A stretch of 64,000 nt of DNA from Beroe forskalii. Lineage: Eukaryota; Ctenophora; Nuda; Beroida; Beroidae. Position 1 is the first letter of the stretch, and each line of letters starts with the position of its first letter. Made by a program: the position numbers and the translations under genes. The notes under the pieces are model-generated. The model did no database searches and had not been told where the DNA came from. It saw only the letters and a program-made list of their open reading frames with translations. Positions 32,455 to 45,552 of the stretch are shown in pieces. The stretch lies in assembly GCA_011033025.1 (NCBI GenBank), contig WFMF01000386.1:106994-170993 (forward strand). Reading direction: 5' to 3'.

Positions 32455-33566
32455 GGGTAGCGCGGGGTAAAATGAGCCACGGGGGAAATTGAGCCACCGC
32501 GGGGTGAAATGAGCCAGTCCTGGGGTAAAATGAGCCACCCATTCTAAACCACTGTTAGTATTATCAAAGGGTCAAACAAAGACAAGTGAATTCAAATGAA
32601 GTCAAAAATACATGAATCCTGATTGATTAACTTTCAAATCTACTTCCTATTTGGAAGATTTGTCACGAAATGAGAGTAAAAATGTACTGATGTTCATTGA
32701 TTGAATTGTAGGTAGTAGATTCACAACACTGTACTTGCATGTATGAATGTATATTTATAAGAGCATCTCCCAATTACCTTGTACTTGTATGAAAAAGTAC
32801 TTCCTATTTTAGTACAAGTTGAGCTCTTTTTTGAATATTTCAGAAAATTTTCTCAGAATTTATGATTGTATATATATATGGTTTAGTTGCAAAATTTATG
32901 AATCCCAATTTCATCAAAAGAATTTTTAAACTTTTTAACAGCATTTTCAATCATTTAAATATGATTGTGATGAAACCAAACCTTTGATTTAACATAATGA
33001 TTGATTTCAATGAACTTAGACTGTTTCATATATTTTTACCAGCGCCGCGGGTAAATTGAGCCACTTTTTAAAAATCCTATTATTTTTACTGTTTTAGATT
33101 TTCTACCACTCATTCTTAATTTTTATCACTTATAAGAGTCTATTAAATGTGTCTGGGTGCATTTCAATGCTTAAATTGAATGAAAAATTTTTATGGGTAA
33201 TTTGAGCCATTTTGTGGTTTGGGCGTGGCCACAAAAAATGGTTTCCATCAAATAGTTTCCATCGAGAAATTTCATCATTGATGGTACTAAGACCTCCAAA
33301 TAGGCAAACATTGTCTCTCTTGGCTTATGGACAAAAGTTGCAAGGGTGGCTCATTTTGACCCGATGGGGTAAAATAAGCCACTGATGCAGTGTCTTTAAT
33401 CCAATTAACCGCGACCAATTAACAATTTCAAATGTTGGAATATGCCACATTATGAAGCCAATGCATAACCCTTGAAAATGGCACTGATTAATTTTGGCAT
33501 AATTGGAAAGTCTTCGGCTGCCTGACTAAATAGTAAAAAAGTGGCTCATTTTACCCCGCGCTACCC
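32455..33566. mobile_element. 1.1-kb TIR element with iterated GGGGTAAAATGAGCCAC motifs, TA target
   Basis: The ends are perfect inverted repeats of about 26 bp starting GGGTAGCGCGGGGTAAAATG, flanked by TA at 32453-32454 and 33567-33568. The motif GGGGTAAAATGAGCCAC or a close variant recurs at about 32464, 32483, 32501, 32522, 33047 and 33195, with further copies near 33340-33380. No transposase ORF. Confidence 0.85.
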
Positions 33567-33885
33567 TACGATCATGGATTATGTAAGCATTTTCCTTGAT
33601 CAAATCGATAAAAAAACAAAAAAGTAGAATCATTATCTTAAATAGGAAGACTATAAATGAATAGGTATTGACTAGCAAATAGGTTAAATCAATCACATTT
33701 GCTGTTTCAACAGACAAATCGCATCGCCGTAAGGGGTTGCCTTCTATATAAACCGCACAGAGCTAAAAATATGATTTGCTTCTTTGCATTTCGTTCCCGT
33801 ACAACTGTAGAAAAGCACAGGATGTTATGGTACAAACAAATACATAAATATAATCGAGCGAAAAATCTCAAATAAAACAAAATAT

Positions 33886-33891
33886 TTTATT
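33886..33891 (-). terminator. Candidate poly(A) signal of the ENTR1-like gene
   Basis: AATAAA on the minus strand about 360 nt after the stop codon at 34253. The region between them has no other gene. Chance occurrence in AT-rich DNA is possible. Confidence 0.3.
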
Positions 33892-34252
33892 AGGTAAGTA
33901 ATTACATGATCATGCAGCTGAACAACGTCCATTTTATAACTAATTTTCAATAGTGATTCCCAAAAGAGTCAAATAATCAAATTCTTCCAAATTTAATCGG
34001 TTTTCAGATTTCCCAAAAATTTTCCTGGGGTCTCGGCCCCTAGGGATTCCACACCTGGATGCCCCGCAGAGGCATCCCCAATGACCAACAGTTGTCAACC
34101 CTCCACATTTGCAGCCCTGATCCTTGAGTGGAATACATTCTTACATTGTTTGGAGCTGTGCACCAGGAACTCGGCAGAGAGAAGGCATGAGAGAGGAAGC
34201 AGGAGAGTATATGATGAGTAATTTGGAGCTGTTTACCCTCTCTAACACTCTG

Positions 34253-35434
34253 CTATTTGGTGTCTGATGACTTACTGGCCAGGTTGGAAGCTATCAGACG
34301 CAGGTCTTCTATCCCAGTGCTCATCTGTTTGACGAGCAGCTCGGCAGTGTCTGCCCTCTGAGCTATTTCCCAAGCTATCCTGTCTGTGTCCACTGTGGTG
34401 TGTTGAGACCTGATCCTGTGGAGCTCCGCCTCAGCCTCAGCAGCCCGAGCCTCACTGCGCTCCAACTTCTTCTCAACTTTCTTCACCATCCGATCAAGGT
34501 CTTCTGTGTCTTGCTCCTCCTTGTAACGACTCTGAGGGATGCTAAATTAGGCAATACATTGCTTACACTTTACAGCCAGCCACAAATATTAACGCTGAAT
34601 TTTGAAGCTAATCAGATCACGCAATTCCCTAGCTCTTTGGATAAGAATGCACTGCCCCTAGCCTTATCTCACTGGGTACATTATCTAAGGATGCTGTTAA
34701 TAACGTGTAATTATAACCTCCGATAGCTCCAGGTGAAGTCTCTTGCATTTCTTCCTGCACTTGAGAAGTTCCCCATCCGTAAGCTCCAGCTGGTGCTGCA
34801 GCTGGTCCACCTTGAGTTTGAGTTGCTCAGTTTCGAACTCCTTCTCCTCCAGCTCCGCGTTTCGAGTCTGGAGTGCCTCCAACGTGTCCCTTAACTCCCG
34901 CATACTCATGTGATACACACTCTTATCTGGGTTATTGTGGTGACTCAGTCCTGTGCATAGTGCTAACTTATTCAATATTCAACTATGGTGCCTATCATTA
35001 TTTTGATTATATCTTATGGTGTAGTGTGCACCAACACTAACTTGCTTAATGATATAAGAAAACAATCACTTGGGTTTGGTGTTCCAGGCTTAGATGTCGG
35101 GGTGCTAGACTTCGTGTTAGGTTTTGAGTTGTTGGAAATGAGGGAAGAGGAAGAGATAGACGTGAAAGGGATCTTCTTTCCTTGCCCTGTCAGCTGCGGC
35201 TCATTGATGTTGCTTTTCTGAGGAATAGTGTGAATAGGTGATCGCACCCATCAAGTTGGCAGTTACTCAGTTAAGAGGAAATCTAAGAGCAAAACCAACA
35301 TTCCCTTGTTAGTTGTTAAACACTAAACAGTCTTTATTATGTGTCAGACTTACAGAGAGGGTTGACTCGTCAAGTCCATTGGTGAGGAAACTCAAGAATG
35401 AATATGGATTTTCAGGATTTTCTGCATCTGCCAT
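34253..35434 (-). CDS. ENTR1: ENTR1/SDCCAG3 homologue, endosome-associated coiled-coil protein
   Basis: Four exons: 35354-35434, 35070-35217, 34718-34950, 34253-34531, phases 0, 1, 0; 246 residues against about 435 in human. The N-terminus has ENPENPYSFLSFL, matching the NPFSF..FL motif of the family. Residues about 28-76 are Ser/Thr/Pro-rich and disordered. Residues about 90-155 are coiled coil (LRDTLEALQTRNAELEEKEF). The last exon continues with DLDRMVKKVEKKLERSEARA and ends in the conserved AELLVKQMSTGIEDLRLIAS block. ENTR1 acts in endosome-to-membrane recycling, cytokinesis and cilium formation in vertebrates; the same role here is inference. The exon 2 donor (CCAA|GTGATT) was chosen by phase over a later GTTAGT. 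A damaged copy of exon 1 occurs at 38668. Confidence 0.78.
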
Positions 35435-38400
35435 TCCCTGTTAACATTATGAGATTATGGAATGGTAAAATCTAAATCATGCATGCACATTATAATACAC
35501 TAGCAGGCCCTTTGGGCCTGCAAATACCAGCTCACTTGGCACTGCTACGCAGTGCCACCTTGTTTGGACAATTCAAATTGATTATATACTTTTGCACTGC
35601 ATCAAAACAAAATTTACGGAATATAAAGCAATGATATCAAAACAGCATTAATTAACAGAAATTTTACAATGATATGCATCATATACATATTAGCATGTTA
35701 TTAATGCAAGATAGAATTGTGTCAAGGAAACCTATCATATATCAGCATATAATTTAAGTGGCACCACCCTGACGTGGCTGATTACTTCATCCATGTAACT
35801 GTGTTTACTTTGTGTCAGAGTTTATTTCTTATCTCAGGATCGAAATAAAGATAATGACTTTTTTCAACAAGCATGCTTCATTTCTTTTGTTGCCATGTTT
35901 CCTATGTCAGAGTTTATTTCTTGAGATTATGGTTTTAAAGTTTTAAGATTAGTATAATTATTAGATATACCTATAATCTACATGCATTGTGGCACCATGC
36001 TCATTACTCTCTGCACTTAACTATACTCCCACTTAGGTTTATGATTTACAGGTACATTTACGTGTAAACATGTGGTAATCATTTGGCCTTTTCATTACTT
36101 CGCTGTAAGCTTATAAATGACCATGACACAATAATCAACAATATGCATTTATGCAACATTGAATTTTATGAGTTCATGAATGGCTTTCAACTTTTTCAAA
36201 CAAATTGATCATGATGAAAAGAAATAATGTACTACTATCTTATAATGTAGTTACTATCTTATTATTCATGAAACACTCATGAAACATTCATATTGTTCAT
36301 CAACTAGAGTCATATCATATTCTTTTTAAGTTTCTATATCATCTCTTTTGATTGTTGTGCATGTAGTAGGGTTATAGCCCGGTAATAACACTAATATCAC
36401 TAATGCACACTTGGGTGTTAGAATCATAATTGCATTCACAAGCTTGTGCATTTCTTGCATGAATCCCACTTGCAAGCTCATGGGATTAATATCGAATGCA
36501 TTAATTCCACACCCAAGTGTGCATTTACCATAATATATTATCATTCAAAATTATGTTTACATTGAAAGGGTAATTCATTCACATATCAACATGTAGAACC
36601 TGGTAAGCTGGTTGATACAAAATGTTAAGATAATTGATTTTCAAAGTACAGTACAAGATACCCATATAAGCATTAACTTTTTGCTTATATTCAAGAAACC
36701 ATGGTTTAAAAACTAGTTTTTTCAGCCAAGATCTTCAGTCTGAACTCTTTGATATTCCAAACATCTCATAGCTTGAGTTATTCCAATATCATGCTGATTG
36801 AAATATAGTAAAGCAAGCACAGTAGCTGCAGTTATAAGCCACAGAGAAATGGACACCACTTTTTGTACTGGCTTCACATGGATATAGTCAGTGAAAACCT
36901 GAGTGAATCATCATTATAACTTGTACTCTTGTATATAACATTTGAAAATTTGATTGCAATTTACCTATGTTCAGTTACTTTGGAAACATTCAACAATCAA
37001 CATACTAACACAGATTAAAACAATCCCACCTTCGATTGCATGATTTTCAAGAACAAATTATTTGTTGTAGTTCGAAGCTTATGCTCACTGGGTAGCATAC
37101 AGTGAACAATTTCTTCCACTTTAGAAAAGTTTATCATGTTATTGCCTTTCAAGATAACCTGTTCAAGTCCCCAATGAGTATGAAGAGGATGAGGATTGCA
37201 AGGGAATGATCCACAGCAAGAGATGGGGGTAACCATAGCTCCAAAATGGCTCTGCAGTTAAAATTGATACATATCTTCTCAGCCTGAAATTATGTCAAAA
37301 TTTACTTCAAAGCTTTTAAAAATAAAACGCTCATAATATAGGTTGTTCACTTTAGAATATGTCAACTTTTTAAATAAAAAAAAGGCCTAAAATTATAGGT
37401 AGAATTTTTTCTTTTTCTATGAAATTATGGGGACTTTGTGATTTTAAAAATATCTTTCAGCCATGCTTTTGTGGGGGGGTTTTTCTTAAAAATTTAAAAT
37501 TTTCATGTTTTTTTAGAGGGCCCCAAAATTTTGTAATTTTCCCTTGTTTTTTAAAAAATTTAAAAAAACCAAAATTTTTAATCCAAAAATATAAAAAAAT
37601 TTAATTCACCATGACTTTTGTGCACTAATATTTTGATAAACAAATTTTGACTCTTGGCCCTTTGGGGTAAAAAAATATTTTGTGGGGTACCTCTCAAAAA
37701 TATATTTTTTTCCCCGCAAAAAAACATGTTGTACCCCTTTCTTGCTCTCTTTGGGCTTAGATTTTTTGCAGATGGTTTTTGTTTTTTTTTTTAATGGATG
37801 ACGTGTACCAACCTTTTTAAATCCAAATTTTCAATTTAGTCATTTTGGGTTTTAAGGAAAAATTTTTTCAAGGGGAAACCAAAATTTTTTTTTTTAAAAT
37901 AATGAATGGGCCTTTTTTTAAAGGGGGATTGAAAAAAATTTTCTCATAATATTAAATAAGTAATATCAATTTTTTTCTGAATGTTAAAAAAATTAAAAAG
38001 GGAAAAAATAATTCTTCCAACCTATTTCCTTTTGTTATTGGAGAACCCCCTTTTCCCCTCAAAAAAAATAACCCTTTCCAAGGTAACAATTAAGAAAGGA
38101 ACTTTTTTTTTTATGGTTTTTTAAATAAATTGAGCTTAACGGACCAAACTTTTCAAAACCAACCAAAAAAATTTTAATATAAAGGGTGATAAAAATTGAC
38201 TTTTAAAATTAAAAATTTTCATTTTTTCCTTCACTTTCCTTTTTTAAAAAATTTACCTAGCCCTATTTTTATATTTATTTTTAAAAGTTTATCGGTCCCT
38301 AAAGCCTAAAAACATATAAAAAAATTAAGAAAAAATTTTTATGCTCAACGGGTTAAACATAAACAGTACCTGTTGGGGTGCATTTTTAGTATGGCAGTTA

Positions 38401-38545
38401 CAACCGGAATTTTCCCTTTTTTTAAAAAGAAAATTTTTTTCCCTAGGCAAAAGGCCCTCAAAAACCCCGTTTTCCCCCAGGAGCACCTCTTGCCCCCCGG
38501 GGGGGAAAGACCCCCTTCAAATTTTTTTTCTGGGAATGAATTAAC
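35239..38545. repeat. First copy of a ~3.3-kb direct duplication
   Basis: Starts inside intron 1 of the ENTR1-like gene at GATCGCACCCATCAAGTTGG and contains its exon 1. It matches 38552-41960 in the same order. From about 37320 to 38545 this copy is dominated by homopolymer runs (A7, T8, G7, CCCCC) where the second copy has ordinary sequence, as in unpolished long reads. ORFs in that part are artefacts. Confidence 0.8.
36370..36540. repeat. Relative of cloverleaf unit A
   Basis: Outer stem TGCACACTTGGGTGT paired with ACACCCAAGTGTGCA, enclosing hairpins with CACAAGCTTGTG and CTTGCAAGCTCATG cores. A more damaged copy is at about 39670-39805 in the second duplicate. Part of the same family as 5065-5345. 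Confidence 0.7.
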
Positions 38546-38551
38546 GAATGG

Positions 38552-41500
38552 GCGATCGCACCCATCAAGTTGGCAGTTACTCAGTTAAGAGGAAATCTAA
38601 GAGCAAAACCAACATTCCCTTGTTAGTTGTTAAACACTAAACAGTCTTTATTATGTGTCAGACTTACAGAGAGGTTGTCCATTGTGATTGAGAACTTCAA
38701 GAATGAATATGGATTTTCAGGATTTTCTGCATCTGCCATTCACGATATTAACATTAACCAAAGAGATTATGGAATGGTAAATCTAAATCATGCATGCACA
38801 TTATAATACACTAGCAGGCCCACTTTGGGCCTGCAAACACAGCTCTTGGCTTTGCTACGCCTTTGCTGTTTGGACAATTCAAATTGATTATATACTTTTG
38901 CACTGCATCAAACAAAATTTACGGAATATAGTAATGATATCAAAACAGCATTAATTAACAGAAATTTTACAAATGACATGCATCATATACATATTAGCAT
39001 GTTATTAATGCAAGATAGAATTGTGTCAGAAACCTATCATATATCGCATATAATTTAAGTGGCACCACCCTGACGTGGCTGGTCTTCATCCATATAAACT
39101 GTGTTTACTTTTGTGTCAGAGTTTATTTCTTATCTCAGGATCAGGAAATGAGATGTGACTTTTTCAACAACATGCTTCATTCTTTTTATTTGCCATGTTT
39201 CCTATGTCAGGGGTTATTTCTTGGATATGGTTTAAGTTTTTAAGATTAGTATAATTATTCAGATACCTATAATCTACATGCATGTGGCACCATGCTCGTA
39301 CTCTCTGCACTTAACTAACTACTCCCACTTAGGTTTATGATTTACAGGTACATGTAAACATGTGGTAATCAAATTTGGCCTTTTCATTACTTCACTTTAG
39401 CAAGCTTATAAATGACCATGACACAATAATCAACAATATGCATTTATGCAACATTGAATTTTATGAGTTCATGAATGGCTTTCAACTTTTTCGACAAATT
39501 GATCATGATGAAAAAGCCAATGTACTACTATCTATAAATGTAGTTACTATGCTTATTATTCATGAAACACTCATGAAACATTCATATTGTTCATCAACTA
39601 GAGTCTATCTGCTGTTCTTTTAAGTTTCTATATCGTCTCTTTTGATTGTGTGCATAGTAGGGTTCTTGGTAATAACACTAATATCACTAATGCACACACT
39701 TAGGTGTTAGAATCATAATTGCATTCTACAAGCTTTGTCATTTCTTGCATGAATCCACCTGGCTCATGGGATTAATATCGAATGGTAATTCCACCCAAGT
39801 GTGCATTGCCATAATATTATCATTAGTGTTTACACTGAAAGAAATTAATTCTATTCACATATCAACATGTAAGAACCTGGTAAAAAGCTCTGGTTGATAC
39901 AAAATGTTAAGATAATTGATTTTTCAAAAGTACAGTACAAAGGCCTGCAAGCATTAACTTTTGTATATTCAAAATATGGTTTCAGAAACTAGTTTTCGGC
40001 TTAAGATCTTTAATTCTGATCTCTTGATATTCCAAACATCCACAGCTTGAGTTATTCCAATATCACTGATTGAAATATAAATAAAACAAACTGATAGCTG
40101 CAGTTATAAAGCCACAGAAATGGACACCACACTTTTGTACTGGCTTCACATGGATATAGATCTAGTGAAAACCTGAGTGAATCATCATTATAACTTGTGC
40201 TCTTGTATATAACATTTGAAAGAAATTTAGGATTTACAATTCTACCTATGTTCAGTTCACTTGACATTCAACAATCAACATGCTAACATGGTCAAACAAT
40301 CCCAAATCTTCGTTACATGATTTCCCTAAATTAAATTATTTGTTTGTAGTTCAAGCTTATGCTCACTGGGTAGCATACAGTGAACATTCTTCCACTTTAG
40401 AAGTTTATCATGTTGTGCCTTTCAAGATAACCTGTTCAGTCCCCAATGAGTGAAGAGGGATGAGGTTACCGGGGGCTAAGTCACAGCAGAGATGGGGCAA
40501 CTACAGCTTTCCAAAGGCTCCCTGCAGTTAAGGAGTGACCATATCTCTTCCTATTTTCAAGTATGTCAAATTACTTAAAGCTTTTAAATAATAAAACAGC
40601 TCATAATAATTAGGTATGTTCACACTTTACTTAGAATATGTACAACTTTATTAATAAACAAAAGGCCTAAAAATTATAAGTTAAGAATATAATACATTTT
40701 CTATAGAAATTGCATGAGGACTTTAGTGATTATTACAAATATCTTCCTCAGCCATGCTCCCCAATTGTGGTGGGGATTGACTGTGAAATTTAACAATTTT
40801 CCTATGTTTCTCTATTTTAGATGGCCCAGATTTTGCTTAATTTCCTTGTTTATTAATAAATAATCTAAGAAACACCAAATTTGACATCAACAGAAAAGTA
40901 TAAAAAATTCAAGTTCATCTATGACCCCATCTGTGCACTAATATTTTTGATAAACAAATTTTTGACTCTGGCACTTATGGGGTAAAAGAAGTGATTTTGC
41001 TGAGGGAATACCTCTCAATAAATTATATTTTCCCTTTTCCCAGACAAAAAAGCTTATGTTAGTACACCACTTTCTCATGCTCTACTTTGGTACTCTGAGC
41101 ATATTTTGATAACCCAGATGGCTTGTTCGTTTGTTCACATGAGCATGGATGACTTAGTGCCCAATACCTAACCTTTAAGTCTAAATTTTTCAGTGTGAGT
41201 CACTGGTTTCAAGGGAAAAGGTATTTCCTCAAGGGAAGCCTTATAGAGGAATTTAATTTCTCTCATTAAAGTATTAAGGTGAATGGAGACCTTAATATTC
41301 TGCATAAGGGCCATTGAAACCATTACTTTCAAATCATAATATACTAAGTAAGTAATATAACAATTTATTTTCTAGATACTAGTATCCAAATCAAGCATCA
41401 AGGAATAAATATACATTCATTACCAACCCATATCTGCCCTGTTATGTACTTGGTACCAGAACCCCATTCCCATCATAATAAAACTAACCTTCAGCAATGA

Positions 41501-41960
41501 GTAACAATTGAGCCAGAAAGGAACTTTACTTTTTCAGAATCATAGGTTTTGAAATAACATTGAGCTTGAGGCACTGGACCAACTTTGACAAAACCACCAA
41601 ACATCCTTTAATATAAAGGGTAGATCAATGCAAAATTGACTTTTTAGAAAATTAAAAATGTTGTCATTTTATCACTTCTCACATTGCCTGTTATACATTG
41701 GTGTTATTCCTATAGTCCAACGCATTTTTGCATATATATATATATTACTCTAAATGCCTTGATCAAAGGCTCCGCCTAAACGTGCGGTAATGAAAGCATA
41801 TAAAACAAATCTAGAGAAAACAGATACCCTTCACTGCTCAAGCATGGATCTCAAACACTAAACTGAATAGTCCATAGTAGGTATGTCATTTTTATGATGA
41901 TCGGTCAGTAAATGACATCATCAGGCATCATTTTATCTGATCCATTTCTAACATTTTATG
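38552..41960. repeat. Second copy of the ~3.3-kb direct duplication
   Basis: Begins GATCGCACCCATCAAGTTGG and follows the first copy in order. Its first ~2 kb has many small deletions relative to 35239-37300, while its last ~1.3 kb reads normally. So each copy is poor at the side facing the join, which fits two contig ends placed next to each other. Confidence 0.8.
38668..38739 (-). pseudogene. Damaged second copy of ENTR1-like exon 1
   Basis: Keeps ATGGCAGATGCAGAAAATCC and the GTAAGTC donor, but its 72 nt differ from the 81-nt true exon by a garbled stretch before the donor. Either a duplicate exon or an assembly error within the doubled segment. Confidence 0.6.
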
Positions 41961-42171
41961 ATTAAAAATTGTTTATCCACATCCACTGAGTTTAAACTAA
42001 TTGATAAGACCACCATTTAGTAGTCCGGAACTGTCTACCTCCGTCTCAGAGTATGCAGGCCTTCTAGCAGATGCCACCCTCTGGAAAGGAGGAGGATGGC
42101 ACTAAGGCTTAGCCTCTAAAACTTCTTCTCGTTCAGTTTTTAACCTCTGCTCAGATGACACTGCTTCCACA

Positions 42172-42983
42172 TTATCCTCTGAACAAGATCTCACCTTTTA
42201 TGAAGAATTTCTTCCTGGTATGTTCAGCAATCTTTTTCTTCAATTCCTGTACTAACTTTCTCCTCTCAGCCTGTTCTTCTGGTGTTTTATCCAAGCCAAT
42301 GAATGCATTGCTATAGACTTGATTCTGCTTCAGATTCTTAGCCACTTTCAAAACCTCAAATACAGTATCAGTCTTGTCCACTGTTACACGGACAGGCCTC
42401 TTGCCTTCTATCCTACCAAAGCGAGTTGCAACAAATCTTGGCTTGACATTGATGACATTGAATATCTCATCAACCTTTTCCTTCAAGTTTTCATCTGCTT
42501 CTTCAGGAACACCAAAAGTATAACATTTTCTCCCTCCTCAGATGCATTCTTTACTATGTCTTTCACAGCAGTTTTGATGTTCTGATAGTAAGATTTCTCC
42601 ATCCTTCTTCACTGCATCACTATAGCTCTTCATCTCTGTTTTAATGGTGTTTTTTGACTGTCTACCATTTTCTGAAATTGATTAATCTGATTTGTCTTAC
42701 TGGACAATAACTCATCTTGTAACTGTATGACTTTATTTTCCTTGCTCTCTTTTTGACTCAAATCAACTACACTTACTGCATTCTGCAGTAATGCTACACA
42801 TGCTTCTGTTCTCTCCATGACTTCCAAGATAATGTGAGCCATTTTATCCTTGTCCATCTTATCCTTTAGCAATTGAACAGTCACAGTTTTATTTCTACCA
42901 AACCCTCTAATCTTTTCCATGTGATTTAAGGAAAGAGCTATCTCTTTCTGAACTGAATCAAAGAAAGAACCCATGGTAAGCAT
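42172..42983 (-). mobile_element. LINE ORF1 fragment (RRM-like ORF1 protein)
   Basis: The first part (42983-42630) encodes a 117-aa acidic/basic coiled coil (MGSFFDSVQKEIALSLNHME start). The second (42486-42172) encodes the conserved C-terminal ORF1 block: RFVATRFGRIEGKRPVRVTV, TVFEVLKVAKNLK, AFIGLDKTPEEQAERRKLV and KKFFIKGEIL. The two parts are in different frames, and NVIIFGVPEEADENLK-like sequence can be read just before the second, so at least two frameshifts separate them. This ORF1 type accompanies several animal LINE clades. No reverse transcriptase follows. Confidence 0.65.
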
Positions 42984-45552
42984 ATGAAAATCAGTAAAAA
43001 ACCCAATTCAGAGCTGAGTAGTAATTTCCTCTGGATCTTGTTGCTTTCAGATCACTTCGTCACTTTCTCCCCTTAGGGGGTGTCATTGGACATACGTCTA
43101 CCTGCTCAAATTTGATTGTAATAAGTAGTGTTGTTAAGTTTTTTGCATAAAAATAGGCTGACCCCCAAAATCGAATATAACAAGCTGATTTCACGTGGAT
43201 CTGTTCATATTGAGTCCCCTGAGGTCCCACGAAAAAGTCCACCAAAATCGGAGTGGGGCAAATACGATTTTTTTCAATTTTCCCTCAGGCGCATGGGCGC
43301 GTATGTTCAAAATACGATATCTCAGCTTCTGAATGAGATACAGACCTCCATGAGCACCTTAACCCATTATTGCCTAGTGGTTGCATATGCAACCACCAAG
43401 TTCAATCGCCCATAAAATTTGCAAATTTTTAGATAGGAAAATGGTTCATATTGCGTTTTGTAGGAAATTGTTTAAATTTTCATTTGAGACAGAAATTTCC
43501 AGGCTACAGTTTGATATGAAGCTGGTATAACCTGCCAAAGTTGGGTTAAAAATTTGAAAAATGACCTACTCTAGGGCTCTTCACCTCAAAACTTGAAATT
43601 TGCCCCAAATGATTTGGAAATTTTTGTTCCTGATTCAGAATTGGCAGCTCTACATCATGAAAGTAATTTCTATTTGAAGATTAAATTATTATACATCCCC
43701 ATTCTAGAACCTGTAGTAATGTTAGTACAACCTGATTTTTGAAGGACGTCATGTTAGTATTGTTTCAGTGTCGTCACACAATCATAATTATAACATTCAT
43801 ACATGTTTCTACTCCTCTCTAAAATGGGAACGTACTGCAATAACCAGCCACCACCAAGCGCTATTCAAGTTCTTAAGTATTTTTAGGCACATTTCTTCAA
43901 GGAGTAACCTTGCATATCAATGGGAATTGGGGATAATATGCAAGCATTTTGATTGAATTATGAAATAGGTCAAGAGCATAGCGTGGAGAGGAACAGGACA
44001 CCCGCTCTCTCTCTACATAGTGCCAATTCGATTATCTACCTCCCACTTCACTGTTGGACTAAAATGAAAATGACTAACATGCTTTTGCAACGCAACATGC
44101 AATAATACAGTGGGTTGCCTAGATCTGGGCAACCTGACATACAAATACGAACGGGGTTGCCTGTTTCTGTAACTTGAGCTCCCTGGCAGAGGAGGAGCAA
44201 TGCTGCAATTGCATTTGTAAACAGTGATGAACAGTGTCCACTAGCGACTGGTCAATGTATACAATCGGAACTGTTGATTATTTTCACAATTTTATTTCTG
44301 TGGATGTTTGTTGTCAACCGTCAAGCAGGTCACATGTTAGTAATTTTGTCCTTTTATTATCCTAGATGTTAGTACAATATGTTGCATAAGTTGCCTGGGT
44401 TTTTGAATGGGGGTGAGGACATGAGAATGTTTGAAACTATGCTGGTTGCATATGCAACCGCTAGGTGGGGCCTAGTGGTTGCATATGAAACCGGTTGCAT
44501 ATGCAACCACCAGGCTACAAGATCTGGCCTAGTGGTTGCATATGCAACCACTGAATTGTGAAATTTTCATAAATGGTTGCATATGCGACCACTAGGCCCA
44601 CATTATTTGTTATTTAAGCTATGCTTTGAGTAGAGTTTTAGTGGTGCATCCAGTTTAAAAACATTATTGACCAGTTTATCCTTCCTTTGGCCCTATGCAA
44701 TATTCATTCGAGGTTCTGTCCATTTACCAAAAATGATTAAGAATATGAAGTTATTCAGAGCCATTTGAGGCCCAGTGTAGCTTGTCCAGAAACTGAACTA
44801 TTATAATATCTTGCAGCCAACTGCATTATTTGTCTCCAAAGACGCCAGAAATTGTGTTACTAATAATAACAATATTACTAACAATAATAATATCTATCCA
44901 TCTAAGCATATATCTTAGAATGCTCCAAGTAACTCCAAACATTGATTATATTTAGACTCGAATCATTGGTTTGTGGACTTCTTGAAAACCTATATTATGA
45001 AGATATAAGTAGGTATAATGATCAATGGGTGTAATTGCGTTCCCTAAATCTTTGAAATTTTGAAAGGATATTAGCCAGTACTATTTTTATAGTGGCTTGT
45101 GTCTTTCATTTCCTTATCCTAATTCATATTCTGAACTGCCTCAAGAGTCTAGTAGTCTAGAAACCCTCTATTCTCTAAGGAACGAATAAGTTTCTCTGGT
45201 TTGATAAGTTCAAGAATTCCGTTGAGGGCAGCAATTTCACACATCACAAACTAATTTTCATAATTCATATTATAATGTTCAGTGATAATGACTGATCAAT
45301 AAAACAATTGATGCTCTTTTATAATCCAAGAAACACAGCAATGGTATTAATTTGTCTACATGTTTCGGTCCATCTCCGTCTTCAGGACAATTAACATCTC
45401 ATATATCATTAATAAGCCTTCTGGCTTCCTACCTATAATAAAAGAAAGGTTAAAATATCTATCCAAGTTTATAAGATAAAAACCTTAAAACATGAAGTCA
45501 ATTCAAACCAAGATTCCTATTATTAAATTGTTCAGTGATACTAGTAAATTAC

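Noticed and set aside
37419-38588. Short plus-strand ORFs
   Set aside because: They fall in the homopolymer-stretched, probably unpolished sequence.
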